Part shown: one piece after another, positions 1 through 7,000 of the stretch | How the letters are laid out: each line of letters starts with the position of its first letter | Position numbering within the stretch: the first letter of the stretch is position 1 | Assembly (NCBI GenBank): GCA_016934435.1 | Contig: JAFGSU010000174.1 | Location: 1-7,351 of the forward strand | Length of the DNA stretch: 7,351 nt | Source of the DNA: Candidatus Zhuqueibacterota bacterium | GTDB taxonomy: Bacteria; Zhuqueibacterota; Zhuqueibacteria; Residuimicrobiales; Residuimicrobiaceae | Reading direction: 5' to 3' | Position numbers and translations under genes: made by a program | Notes under the pieces: generated by a model | Database searches by the model: none | Told to the model about the DNA's origin: nothing | What the model saw: the letters and a program-made list of their open reading frames with translations, nothing else

Positions 1-1
1 C

Positions 2-1687
2 ATCAGCGAGGCGGAAATCGATACCTCCGTGGCGCGGCTGTTCACCGCCCGCATGCGACTCGGGATGTTCGATCCGCCGGAGAGCGTTGCCTACACATCC
101 ATTCCCTACAGTGAAAACGACTCGCGCGAGCACGACCGGCTGGCATTGGAGGCAGCGCGGGCTTGTATGGTACTCTTAAAAAATGACGACAACACCCTGC
201 CGTTAAGCAAGAATCTGAAAACCGTTGCGGTGATCGGCCCCAATGCCGACGATGTGGAGGTGCTGCTGGGCAATTATAACGGCACCCCTTCAAATCCGGT
301 CACGCCGCTGCAGGGGATTCGCGATAAATTAGGCGCCGACAGAATCCTCTACGCTCCGGGCTGTCACTGGGCCGAGAACATGCCGGCGTTGAGCGTCGTG
401 CCCGCTGAGGTGTTTTTCACCGATGCAGGGGAATTTCGGCAACACGGATTGAATGCGGCGTACTATGACAACCGCGATTTTGCCGGAAAACCGCTGTTCA
501 CCCGCATCGATGCAGCCATCGATTTTGATTGGCAGGGGGCGAGTCCCGATCCGCGCATGGACGGAGACAATTTTGCCGTGCGCTGGAGCGGCGTGCTGAT
601 CCCGCCTCTAACAGGTGACTATGAGTTGGGTGGATACGGATTTAATGGTTTTCGTATTTTCCTGCAGGACACTTTATTGTTGACGTTTAACGGCAATCAT
701 CATCCGAACAAAAAATACAAGAATGTGCATCTCGAGAAAGACAGGCCGTATCGGCTCAAGGTCGAATTTTTCGAGCGTTCGGGTGATGCGCATATGCAGT
801 TGATCTGGTCGATGCCGGGACAAAAGCTGGAAGAAGAGGCGATGCAAACGGCAAAACGCGCGGACGCCATTATTCTGTTTTTGGGATTATCGCCGCGACT
901 GGAGGGCGAGGAAATGAACGTGCCGGTGGCCGGATTCAAAGGCGGTGACCGCTTAGACCTTGGATTGCCGCGGGTTCAGGAGCAACTCATGCAAAAAATC
1001 GTCGCCCTGGGCAAACCGGTGGCGCTGGTTCTGCTCAGCGGCAGCGCCGTAGCCGTCAACTGGGCGGATGAACATGTGCCGGCTATTTTGCAGGCCTGGT
1101 ATCCGGGGCAGCGCGCCGGCACGGCGATTGCGGACGTGCTGTTCGGCGATTACAACCCCGGCGGCCGGTTGCCGGTGACGGTGTATAAATCGGCAAAGGA
1201 TTTACCGCCCTTCGAACACTATGCCATGCAGGGCCGCACCTATCGTTATTTCAACAGTGAGCCGCTCTACAGCTTTGGTTATGGGCTGAGTTATACACTA
1301 TTCGCTTATTCAGATTTGAAATTGGGGAAAAGAGAGATCACGCCCGGCGACTCGCTGCGATTCGAGATCACTGTTCGCAATAGCGGCGAAAGAGCGGGCG
1401 ATGAAGTGGTGCAGGTGTACGTCACGGATGAGGAATCGTCCGTGCCCGTGCCCATCCGTTCGTTGGCCGGATTTCGACGCGTCCATTTACAGCCGGGTGA
1501 AAAGACAACGCTGCAGTTCATGCTAACACCGCGACAGATGTCGGTCATCGATGCTGATATGAAGCGGGTACTGGAGCCGGGATGGTTCACGCTATTAGTG
1601 GGCGGCGGCCAGGCGGATACGACCAATAGGCAGAAACAATTTTCCACCGGCGCTGTGACGACGCGATTCCAGGTTGTCGGGAAATAA
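2..1687 (+). CDS. Glycoside hydrolase family 3 protein (beta-glucosidase/beta-xylosidase type) with inserted PA14 domain, 5' end outside the window
   Basis: This is an exo-acting beta-glycosidase that removes sugars from the non-reducing ends of beta-linked glucans or xylan fragments. The frame is open from base 2, and the residues before the GTG at 29 (ISEAEIDTSV) are normal GH3 sequence, so 561 residues are visible and roughly 300 N-terminal residues, including the nucleophile Asp, lie outside. Visible order: end of the barrel domain (RLGMFDPPE, residues 19-27); start of the alpha/beta sandwich (MVLLKNDDNTLPL, about 56-68, and VAVIGPNADD); a PA14 domain at about 145-275 (GLNAAYYDN to MQLIWSMPG); the sandwich resumes with the LEGEE motif (300-304) expected to supply the acid/base Glu, then GGDRLDLGLP and YNPGGRLPVT; finally an Fn3-like domain at about 441-540. 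PA14 insertion at this place is known in GH3 enzymes such as Kluyveromyces BglI, where it shapes substrate choice. TYRYF near residue 415 recalls beta-xylosidases, but specificity cannot be fixed without the N-terminal half. No signal peptide can be judged. Confidence 0.95.
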   Translation: MSEAEIDTSVARLFTARMRLGMFDPPESVAYTSIPYSENDSREHDRLALEAARACMVLLKNDDNTLPLSKNLKTVAVIGPNADDVEVLLGNYNGTPSNPVTPLQGIRDKLGADRILYAPGCHWAENMPALSVVPAEVFFTDAGEFRQHGLNAAYYDNRDFAGKPLFTRIDAAIDFDWQGASPDPRMDGDNFAVRWSGVLIPPLTGDYELGGYGFNGFRIFLQDTLLLTFNGNHHPNKKYKNVHLEKDRPYRLKVEFFERSGDAHMQLIWSMPGQKLEEEAMQTAKRADAIILFLGLSPRLEGEEMNVPVAGFKGGDRLDLGLPRVQEQLMQKIVALGKPVALVLLSGSAVAVNWADEHVPAILQAWYPGQRAGTAIADVLFGDYNPGGRLPVTVYKSAKDLPPFEHYAMQGRTYRYFNSEPLYSFGYGLSYTLFAYSDLKLGKREITPGDSLRFEITVRNSGERAGDEVVQVYVTDEESSVPVPIRSLAGFRRVHLQPGEKTTLQFMLTPRQMSVIDADMKRVLEPGWFTLLVGGGQADTTNRQKQFSTGAVTTRFQVVGK

Positions 1688-1765
1688 ACTTACATCCAAT
1701 AACGAAACGGATGGACCTCGAACTGTGAGGAGAGGTCGCATTCGAGTATCAGGCATCTAACTTGT

Positions 1766-1772
1766 AAGGAGG
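1766..1772 (+). promoter_or_regulatory. Strong Shine-Dalgarno site for the 57-residue membrane protein
   Basis: AAGGAGG lies five bases before the ATG at 1778. It is the best Shine-Dalgarno match in the window and is what supports the short reading frame behind it as a real gene. Confidence 0.8.
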
Positions 1773-1777
1773 TTATC

Positions 1778-1951
1778 ATGCCAAGACTATCAGCACCCAA
1801 AAAACTCACCTGGTTGATTTCGGTCATCCTTGCGGTCGTCAGCATTGTGGCCTGGTTTGTGCCGTTAGGCATTGTCACCACCTATGCCTTCTGGCTGCTA
1901 TTCATCGGATTTCTCCTGCTCTTTTTAGGCACTACGGTGAAGGGATTCTAA
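1778..1951 (+). CDS. Small two-helix membrane protein (57 aa), conserved-hypothetical type
   Basis: The protein begins MPRLSAPKKLTWLISVIL and ends GTTVKGF, followed by TAA. It has a short basic N-terminus, a first hydrophobic helix at about 12-31, a short turn (GIVTTY) and a second helix at about 37-52, so it should sit in the inner membrane as a hairpin. The N-terminal 'LSAPKK.TWLI' and the central 'YAFWL' resemble a widespread family of roughly 55-60 residue bacterial membrane proteins of unknown function; this is recalled from memory and was not searched. The start is set by AAGGAGG five bases upstream. The gene follows the GH3 stop by 90 bases on the same strand, so joint transcription is possible. 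The gap contains only two weak stem-loops (CATCC/GGATG and GACCTC/GAGGTC) without a T run, so it does not look like a clear terminator. No function can be assigned. Confidence 0.8.
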   Translation: MPRLSAPKKLTWLISVILAVVSIVAWFVPLGIVTTYAFWLLFIGFLLLFLGTTVKGF

Positions 1952-1984
1952 GCCAGGCCAAAGCTGTCTGTCTTAAAATTTGAA

Positions 1985-2023
1985 GGGGGATTGGGGGGAG
2001 AGGAGGATTTTTTTGTCTCTCTC
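1985..2023. other. G-rich purine tract followed by T7 and a CT-rich run
   Basis: Starting 34 bases after the small gene's stop there are G runs of 5 (1985-1989), 6 (1993-1998), 2 and 2, then T7 (2008-2014) and a TCTCTCTC run. GAGAG at 1998-2002 can pair with CTCTC at 2019-2023 around the T run. It might act as a transcription stop for the GH3/small-protein transcript or be a trace of a G/C-tract intergenic repeat. It does not have the usual GC stem followed by T's, so it is recorded only as unusual composition. Confidence 0.35.
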
Positions 2024-2309
2024 AGAATTTGTAACGATTAGCTGGAATAATTCCATCCATGTGGCTTTTCACAATTAGGAGGGGGAAAATAGAGATCAAT
2101 CCAACCGTGCTCCAGCCCAACAGCAAAATCACCAGGATCAAACGATTTTCGCGATTATAGCCCGTCAGAATCAAACCCATTGATGAAAATTCGGCTATAG
2201 CCCTCCTATCGGCAATTTCTCCATCGAGGGTGTCCAAAAAGTACGATAATAGCAGTCCATTGCGCGCGCATGCATCCGCTCGGGTGAAAATAATGAGGCG
2301 CTATAATAT
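2022..2309 (-). other. Open hydrophobic frame without a convincing start; possible membrane-protein remnant
   Basis: On the minus strand the frame is open from just after a TAG (2308-2310 region) down to a TGA at 2022. The only usual start codons are a TTG at 2237 and a late ATG near 2180, and neither has a good ribosome binding site at proper distance. The product has hydrophobic stretches (NGLLLSYFLDTLDGEIA and RLILVILLLGWSTVGLIS) with a charged segment between them. 'DTLDGEIADRR' faintly recalls the DG..AR signature of CDP-alcohol phosphatidyltransferases, but the spacing to the next Gly is wrong and the later Asp residues are absent. It could be a decayed gene fragment or a chance open frame. 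No function is claimed. Confidence 0.2.
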
Positions 2310-2312
2310 GCC

Positions 2313-2335
2313 AAAAAAGATCCTGAACAGATCCC
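2313..2335 (-). terminator. Weak intrinsic terminator for the DUF2914 gene
   Basis: Reading the minus strand, about 13 bases beyond the DUF2914 stop codon, GGGATC-TGTTCAG-GATC is followed directly by T6. The stem is four Watson-Crick pairs plus possible G-U pairs, so it is weak, but its place and the T run fit a terminator. Confidence 0.35.
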
Positions 2336-2348
2336 TGCCGTATAGTGG

Positions 2349-2732
2349 TTATTTCACTGAAAACCGCTCCGCTCCCAGTACCTTCCCCTTCCGATCCTGT
2401 ATTTCCACGCGCCATTCCCCTGCAATCACATTCTTATGACTCCAGGTGCGCATGGTCGGATATTTAACAGCCAAAGGCACGGTCGCCATTTTCTCTTCTC
2501 CCATAAACCAGACATGGTAGATAGTATCGGGCAACTGAGTGCAGCCGACTTTGCTCCAGCAGAACACCTTGCCGATGTCGGCGGAAAATTCTTTGCTCTC
2601 CTCCACCGGTTCGCGTTCTTCCACATTGGTGGCGGTTACCATCTTTACAACATAACACGAGTCCGCCGATTGCGCCATGACGGCAAGCTGACAGATACCC
2701 AAAAATAAAACAGTCATACAGATTTTTTTCAT
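2349..2732 (-). CDS. Secreted DUF2914 domain protein (127 aa)
   Basis: Residues 1-20 form a signal peptide: basic MKK, hydrophobic core, and AVMA before Gln21 as a likely signal peptidase I site. The mature part is one DUF2914 domain. Recognisable conserved blocks are EREPVE (39-44), VFCWSKV (56-62), the HVWF block (73-76), VPLAV (85-89), RTWSHKNV (95-102) and GEWRVEI followed by a G.VL..F.V ending. The domain is small and all-beta and its function is unknown; in other proteins it often sits at the C-terminus behind membrane or cytoplasmic regions, whereas here it is alone and exported. The mature chain has three cysteines (26, 58, 64). The ATG at 2732 is preceded by AAAGGG about eight bases upstream. 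The gene points away from the peroxidase gene and shares a 254-base upstream region with it. The family call is by motif pattern; no search was possible. Confidence 0.85.
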   Translation of the reverse strand: MKKICMTVLFLGICQLAVMAQSADSCYVVKMVTATNVEEREPVEESKEFSADIGKVFCWSKVGCTQLPDTIYHVWFMGEEKMATVPLAVKYPTMRTWSHKNVIAGEWRVEIQDRKGKVLGAERFSVK

Positions 2733-2986
2733 GCGGATTTCCCTTTCGATTTTGATGAATTACCGCGGAGGTCGCATAAAAACATCAGAATCAACATTTT
2801 TATTCGCCTCCGCCCTATGTTTTATCCGGTATGTAAGAGTGCCTCCAACGCCAACGCCGCGGTTTATGGAATTAAAAAAATCAAAATGATTGAATAAAAA
2901 CGCCTGCGCTGTTGTTACTCTTATTGTACAAAAAAAATATTTCTCCAACAAGGAAAATTTTAACCTTTGGGAAAGGGAAACAAAAC
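2733..2986. promoter_or_regulatory. Divergent intergenic region between the DUF2914 and peroxidase genes
   Basis: Both flanking genes start at the edges of this AT-rich 254-base stretch, so it must hold two outward promoters. Runs such as A7 near 2875 and A8 near 2931 are present, but I cannot place -35/-10 or Bacteroidota-type -33/-7 boxes with any certainty. TAACCTTTG at 2961-2969 has one base too many for the TAnnTTTG element. No operator palindrome stands out. Confidence 0.5.
2972..2977 (+). promoter_or_regulatory. Ribosome binding site that sets the peroxidase start
   Basis: AAAGGG lies nine bases before the ATG at 2987. The open frame continues upstream to another ATG at 2912, but that start has no ribosome binding site and would put 25 polar and basic residues before the signal peptide. 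The 2987 start is therefore preferred. Confidence 0.6.
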
Positions 2987-3577
2987 ATGAATAGCCTCAG
3001 GTATAGCTTCATTTTCGTCAGTGCCATCATAATTCTTTTTTCTGTTTTTAATCGATCAGATGCTGTGGACACACAAAAGGAGGATAAAGTGGCAAGCATT
3101 TATGATTTCATCATGAACGACATCGACGGCAATCCCGTCAGTTTGGAAACCTTTCGCGGCAAGGTAGTCATGATCGTCAACGTGGCCAGCAAATGCGGAT
3201 TCACCAAACAATACGCCGGTTTGGAAGAATTATTCAAGAGCTACCAGGACAGCGGATTTGTCGTCCTCGGTTTTCCGGCCAATAATTTTCTCGGACAGGA
3301 GCCGGGCACCAATGAAGAGATAAAAAATTTCTGCACGCTCAATTACGGCGTCACCTTTCCGATGTTCGCCAAAATTTCAGTCAAGGGCAAGGATCAGCAT
3401 CCTTTATATAAATATCTGACAGAAAAATCGACCAATCCCGAATTCTCCGGCGATATCAGCTGGAATTTCAACAAGTTTTTAATCGATCGCCAGGGAAAAA
3501 TCATCGCTCGATTCGGAAGCCGCACAAAACCGGAAGATGACAAAGTCATCGCGGTGATCCAAAATGCGCTCAAATGA
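2987..3577 (+). CDS. Exported glutathione peroxidase family protein (cysteine type)
   Basis: The 196-residue product reduces hydrogen peroxide and organic hydroperoxides. Residues 1-26 (MNSLRYSF..., hydrophobic core, ending SDA) form a signal peptide or anchor, so it should act in the periplasm. The GPx domain runs from about 37 to 196. The active-site tetrad is complete: Cys70 in NVASKCGFT, Gln104 in FLGQEPG, and Trp159-Asn160 in DISWNF. Cys70 replaces the selenocysteine of animal enzymes. Cys116 in EIKNFC lies 46 residues after Cys70, the spacing of the resolving cysteine in two-Cys, thioredoxin-dependent members such as Drosophila GPx, so thioredoxin-like reductants are more likely than glutathione. 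The usual FPCNQF block reads FPANNF, so the third, non-essential Cys is absent. The gene diverges from the DUF2914 gene. Most homologues, including E. coli BtuE, are of similar core length; the added feature here is the export signal. Confidence 0.95.
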   Translation: MNSLRYSFIFVSAIIILFSVFNRSDAVDTQKEDKVASIYDFIMNDIDGNPVSLETFRGKVVMIVNVASKCGFTKQYAGLEELFKSYQDSGFVVLGFPANNFLGQEPGTNEEIKNFCTLNYGVTFPMFAKISVKGKDQHPLYKYLTEKSTNPEFSGDISWNFNKFLIDRQGKIIARFGSRTKPEDDKVIAVIQNALK

Positions 3578-3675
3578 GTTTATATACAAAGAGGGTAGCA
3601 CTTTCGATAGACCAATTTTATTTTTCTAACCTTTCCGAAGCTTTTTAGATTGTGGGAAAACGCAATAAAAATTCA

Positions 3676-3721
3676 CACGCAAAGCACGCAAAGAACTGAG
3701 TTTGTGTTTTCTCTGTTCGTG
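3676..3721. repeat. Tandem CACGCAAAG repeat with inverted partner
   Basis: CACGCAAAG occurs twice head to tail (3676-3684 and 3685-3693). CTCTGTTCGTG at 3711-3721 is a partly matching reverse complement of the second copy and its continuation, so the segment can fold into an imperfect hairpin. Words of the 'ACGCAAAG' kind are common in degenerate intergenic repeats of several environmental bacterial groups; membership of a defined family is inferred. Confidence 0.55.
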
Positions 3722-3841
3722 CCGCTCTGCAATGGGACATAAGCATTTAGCCGGCTCATTTGCGGAACTGGTCGCGGAGCGTCAGGGTAAGCGTTCAACT
3801 GCCGGAGCGGAGGAACGAGATTAAACAAGTCAGAATTCATA

Positions 3842-3881
3842 GCGTCTTTGCGTTAGATTTTGATTTTTAACGCCAAGACGC
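3842..3881. repeat. Inverted repeat, 13-base arms with one mismatch
   Basis: GCGTCTTTGCGTT at 3842-3854 and AACGCCAAGACGC at 3869-3881 are reverse complements at 12 of 13 positions, separated by a 14-base AT-rich loop. The left arm's CTTTGCGT is also the reverse complement of the ACGCAAAG words at 3677-3693, linking the two repeat segments across about 180 bases. A further partial copy (GGCGTCT) lies at 3895-3901. The T-rich loop, not a T-tail, argues against a simple terminator. Confidence 0.65.
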
Positions 3882-4084
3882 GAGCTACATTCATGGCGTC
3901 TCCGCAGATTTTTTTACCCGCATGCACGGTTTTTTTTATTTCATTAATCCTCAATTTTCAATATATTGTTTCATTGATTCGGTGTCCGCAAGTCATGAGA
4001 TAATACTGCGGCTGGCATAGGTTCTGTTCACGTATCAGCACTGAATTTAGATAGTGAAAATAAAGGATTGCTCCATCACACAGT

Positions 4085-4090
4085 AAAGGA
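4085..4090 (+). promoter_or_regulatory. Ribosome binding site of the amidase/golvesin lipoprotein
   Basis: AAAGGA lies five bases before the ATG at 4096, and that ATG opens directly onto a signal peptide, so it fixes the start. Confidence 0.65.
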
Positions 4091-4095
4091 ATCGC

Positions 4096-7000
4096 ATGCG
4101 ATATATTAAGATCTACCGTTGGCTGATTGCCCTCGCCTTGATTTTGACCTTTTCCTGCGCACCGCGCCTGGTCAAGGAAAAGCCCAGATATGACTATAGC
4201 AAAATGGACAAGGCGACCGTCAAAGCGCACAAAAAAGTAGAGAAATTCCTCGAGTCCTGTATTGAAAGCAAACAGCCGGTGCGCCTCTCCCCCGCTGTTC
4301 GCATCGATAGCCTCAAACTGGACCAGGAGCTGAAAAGCCTCGAAATCTATTTCAATCGACCCTTTTCGTATCCGGCCTATCGGCCTGATCATGTCGATGC
4401 GCTCCATGAAATCCTGCGCGAGGAACTGGGCGGCAAATATAAAAAATACGCCGTTCAGATGTATTCTGTTGGCCAGCCGCTGCATCAGCTCATACCCAAC
4501 GTTTTTCGAACCGACAGCAGCGATTATGACTTGGACCGGATGCCCAAACTGCCGGTGCGACGGCCGACGCCCTTGATCAGGCGAATCAGCCGCCCCTATC
4601 GACCCGAAAAAGGATTGTTGAACCGCGTCATCGATGTGCGGCCCAGTCACGGCTGGTACTATAATCAGGCCATCGATCGCTGGGAGTGGCAGCGGCCGCG
4701 CCTGTTTCAGACCGTCGAGGATTTGCTGCCTTATTCCTTCATCGTGCCTTATTTGCTGCCCATGCTGGAGAATGCCGGCGCCATCGTCTTTCTGCCGCGC
4801 GAGCGAGACATCCAGACCCATGAAGTCATTGTGGATGAGGATATGCCCAACGCCGAACGGGAGATGCGCCTGCTCGGCAACATCCAGTATGAAGTTAAAA
4901 GCCTCACAGACAGTGCAGCGCTGGGTTATTCCATCTACCGGGAGAGTTATAACGACTCTTCTCGCGGCTGGGGAAACGGCATCGGTCGCGGTTTCACGCC
5001 CGGTCTGGCTCCTTACCCGGTCAATCTTAATCCCTTTGAACAGGGTAGCCACCGGGTGGTGGCGACGGAATCGGCGCCCTCGGCGCAGGCGGCTTATATT
5101 CCGTACATTCCGGAAACCGGTGAATACGCGGTTTATATTTCCTACCATTCCTATCCGGGCAGCTGCAGCGAGGTGCATTATACGGTTTATCATGCCGGCG
5201 GACAAAGCGAATTTCTCATCAACCAGCAAATCGGCGGCGGCACCTGGATCTATTTAGGCACCTTTAAATTTTTCCAGGGCCAGGCGGCCGAATCCGGACA
5301 GGTGATCGTCAGCAATGAAAGCTGGACGCCGGGACAACTGGTCTCCACCGATGCCGTCCGGTTCGGCGGCGGCATGGGGGATATTTTGCGCAACGGCAGC
5401 ACCAGCGGTCGACCGCGATTTGTCGAAGGCAGCAAGTACTACCTGCAGTACGCCGGCATGCCCGATACGCTTATCTATAACCTGAATGACGACCAGAATG
5501 ATTACAAGGATGATTACAACAGCCGCAGCGAATACGTCAATTACCTGTACGGCGCGCCGTTCGGGCCGCAGAAAAACCGCCAGGTCAAAGGCCTGGGTAT
5601 TCCCTTTGATCTATCGCTGGCCTTTCATACCGATGCCGGCATCACGCACAACGATACCACCATCGGTACTCTGGCCATCTACAGCTCCCTGGGTTCAGAC
5701 ACGCTGTTCGTCTTTCCGGACAGCATGTCGCGCATGGCCAATCGCGATTGGGCGGATGTATTGCAAACCCAGATCGTCGAAGACCTGCGGCAAAAATACG
5801 ATCCCGCCTGGAATCGCCGACATGTGATGGATGCGCTCTACAGCGAATCGGTGCGGCCCAATGTGCCGACCATGCTGCTCGAACTGCTGTCGCATCAAAA
5901 TTTTCACGATATGAAATTCGCGCTGGATCCGCGCTTTCGTTTTGATGTGGCGCGCGCCATTTACAAGGGCATGCTCAAGTATATCGCCTTTCAGAACCGC
6001 AGCGACTATGTCGTGCAGCCGCTGCCGGTGGATCATCTGCAGGCGCAGTTCACGGGTCAGTCGACAGTAACCCTCAAATGGTGGGCGCACATCGATTCGC
6101 TGGAAGCAACCGCAGCGCCGGACAGGTATCTGGTTTATACGCGTATCAACGACGGCGGTTTTGATAACGGTCAGGTGAGCGATTCGACGGAGATTACACT
6201 TTCAGAATTACTTCCCGGCGTCATCTACAGTTATAAAGTCACTGCGGTGAACGATGGCGGCGAAAGCATGCCGTCGGAAATCCTCTCGGTCTGCTGGCAA
6301 GGCAGCGGTGAAAATCCCGTGCTCATCGTCAACGGCTTTGACCGCATCTGCGCCCCGGCCTGGATCGACGGCGAACATTTCTCCGGATTTACCGATTTCA
6401 TCGATCAGGGGGTGCCGGATCGATATACGTTCAATTATACCGGCCGACAGATCGATTTTACTCCCACTTCGCCGTACCGCAGTAACGACGCCCCGGGCCA
6501 TGGCGCCAGTCAGGCGCCATACGAAACCCGCATCATCGCCGGCAACACCTTTGATTATCCCTATGCGCACGGCGTCTCCATCGCCAATGCCGGGTACTCG
6601 TTCGTCTCCTGCAGCGACGAGGCAGTGATGGACGGTGATGTGGATTTGACCCAATACCGCTACCTTGATTTGATTTTAGGCGAGGAGAAGGAGACGAGAT
6701 GGCCGACCGCAGCCGGCGATTCGCTGCACGGTCTCTCTTTCAAAGCCATTCCGGCGGCGATGCAGGAACACCTAACGCGGTTTCTACAAACCGGAGGCGG
6801 CCTGTTTATATCCGGCTCGTATATCGGCAGCGACCTGTGTGCCAATAAAAAGGCGGACCATCCCGATTTCGCCTTTGCAGTGAAATCGTTGCGGTTCACC
6901 CGGGCGGCCAGTCATGCCTGCGCCACAGGGGAGGTTTTCGCCACAAACGCGGGATTTATGCCCCAAGGCAACAGGCTTACGTTCAATACGCAGGCCAATA

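Larger units (their letters stand above)
3578..4095. other. 518-base non-coding gap with short repeats
   Basis: No supportable gene lies here. The region holds a tandem 9-mer and hairpin (3676-3721), a second hairpin repeat (3842-3881) and a GC-rich stretch between them (about 3720-3825) with partly repeated 'CGGAGCG' words at about 3774 and 3803. T runs occur at 3906-3918. The last 100 bases before the amidase start probably carry its promoter, but no clear boxes are seen. No obvious terminator follows the peroxidase stop. Confidence 0.6.

Noticed and set aside
2436..2708. A 90-codon plus-strand frame opposite the DUF2914 gene
   Set aside because: The minus strand has the signal peptide and the conserved DUF2914 blocks; the plus frame has no motif.
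2961..2969. TAACCTTTG as a Bacteroidota -7 promoter box
   Set aside because: The spacing inside the motif is one base too long and no matching -33 TTTG is placed correctly.
2912..2986. An upstream ATG that would lengthen the peroxidase by 25 residues
   Set aside because: There is no ribosome binding site, and the extra residues would displace the signal peptide from the N-terminus.
3284..3286. Asn100 in FPANNF as a lost catalytic Gln of the peroxidase
   Set aside because: By alignment to human GPx1 the tetrad Gln is the one in the following 'G.Q' block, here Gln104, which is present. The change at residue 100 is outside the tetrad.
3958..5229. A 423-codon open frame on the minus strand
   Set aside because: It lies opposite the N-terminal half of the amidase gene. 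The plus strand there encodes a signal peptide and conserved amidase and golvesin motifs and has a ribosome binding site, whereas the minus frame shows no recognisable domain; it is a shadow caused by biased codon use.
4634..5257. A 207-codon plus-strand frame inside the amidase gene
   Set aside because: Its product is rich in Arg, Cys, Ser and Pro in the way typical of an out-of-frame reading, and it overlaps the conserved amidase sequence.
6208..6654. A 148-codon minus-strand frame within the amidase gene
   Set aside because: It is opposite the Fn3 and alpha/beta regions of the real gene and has no recognisable features.
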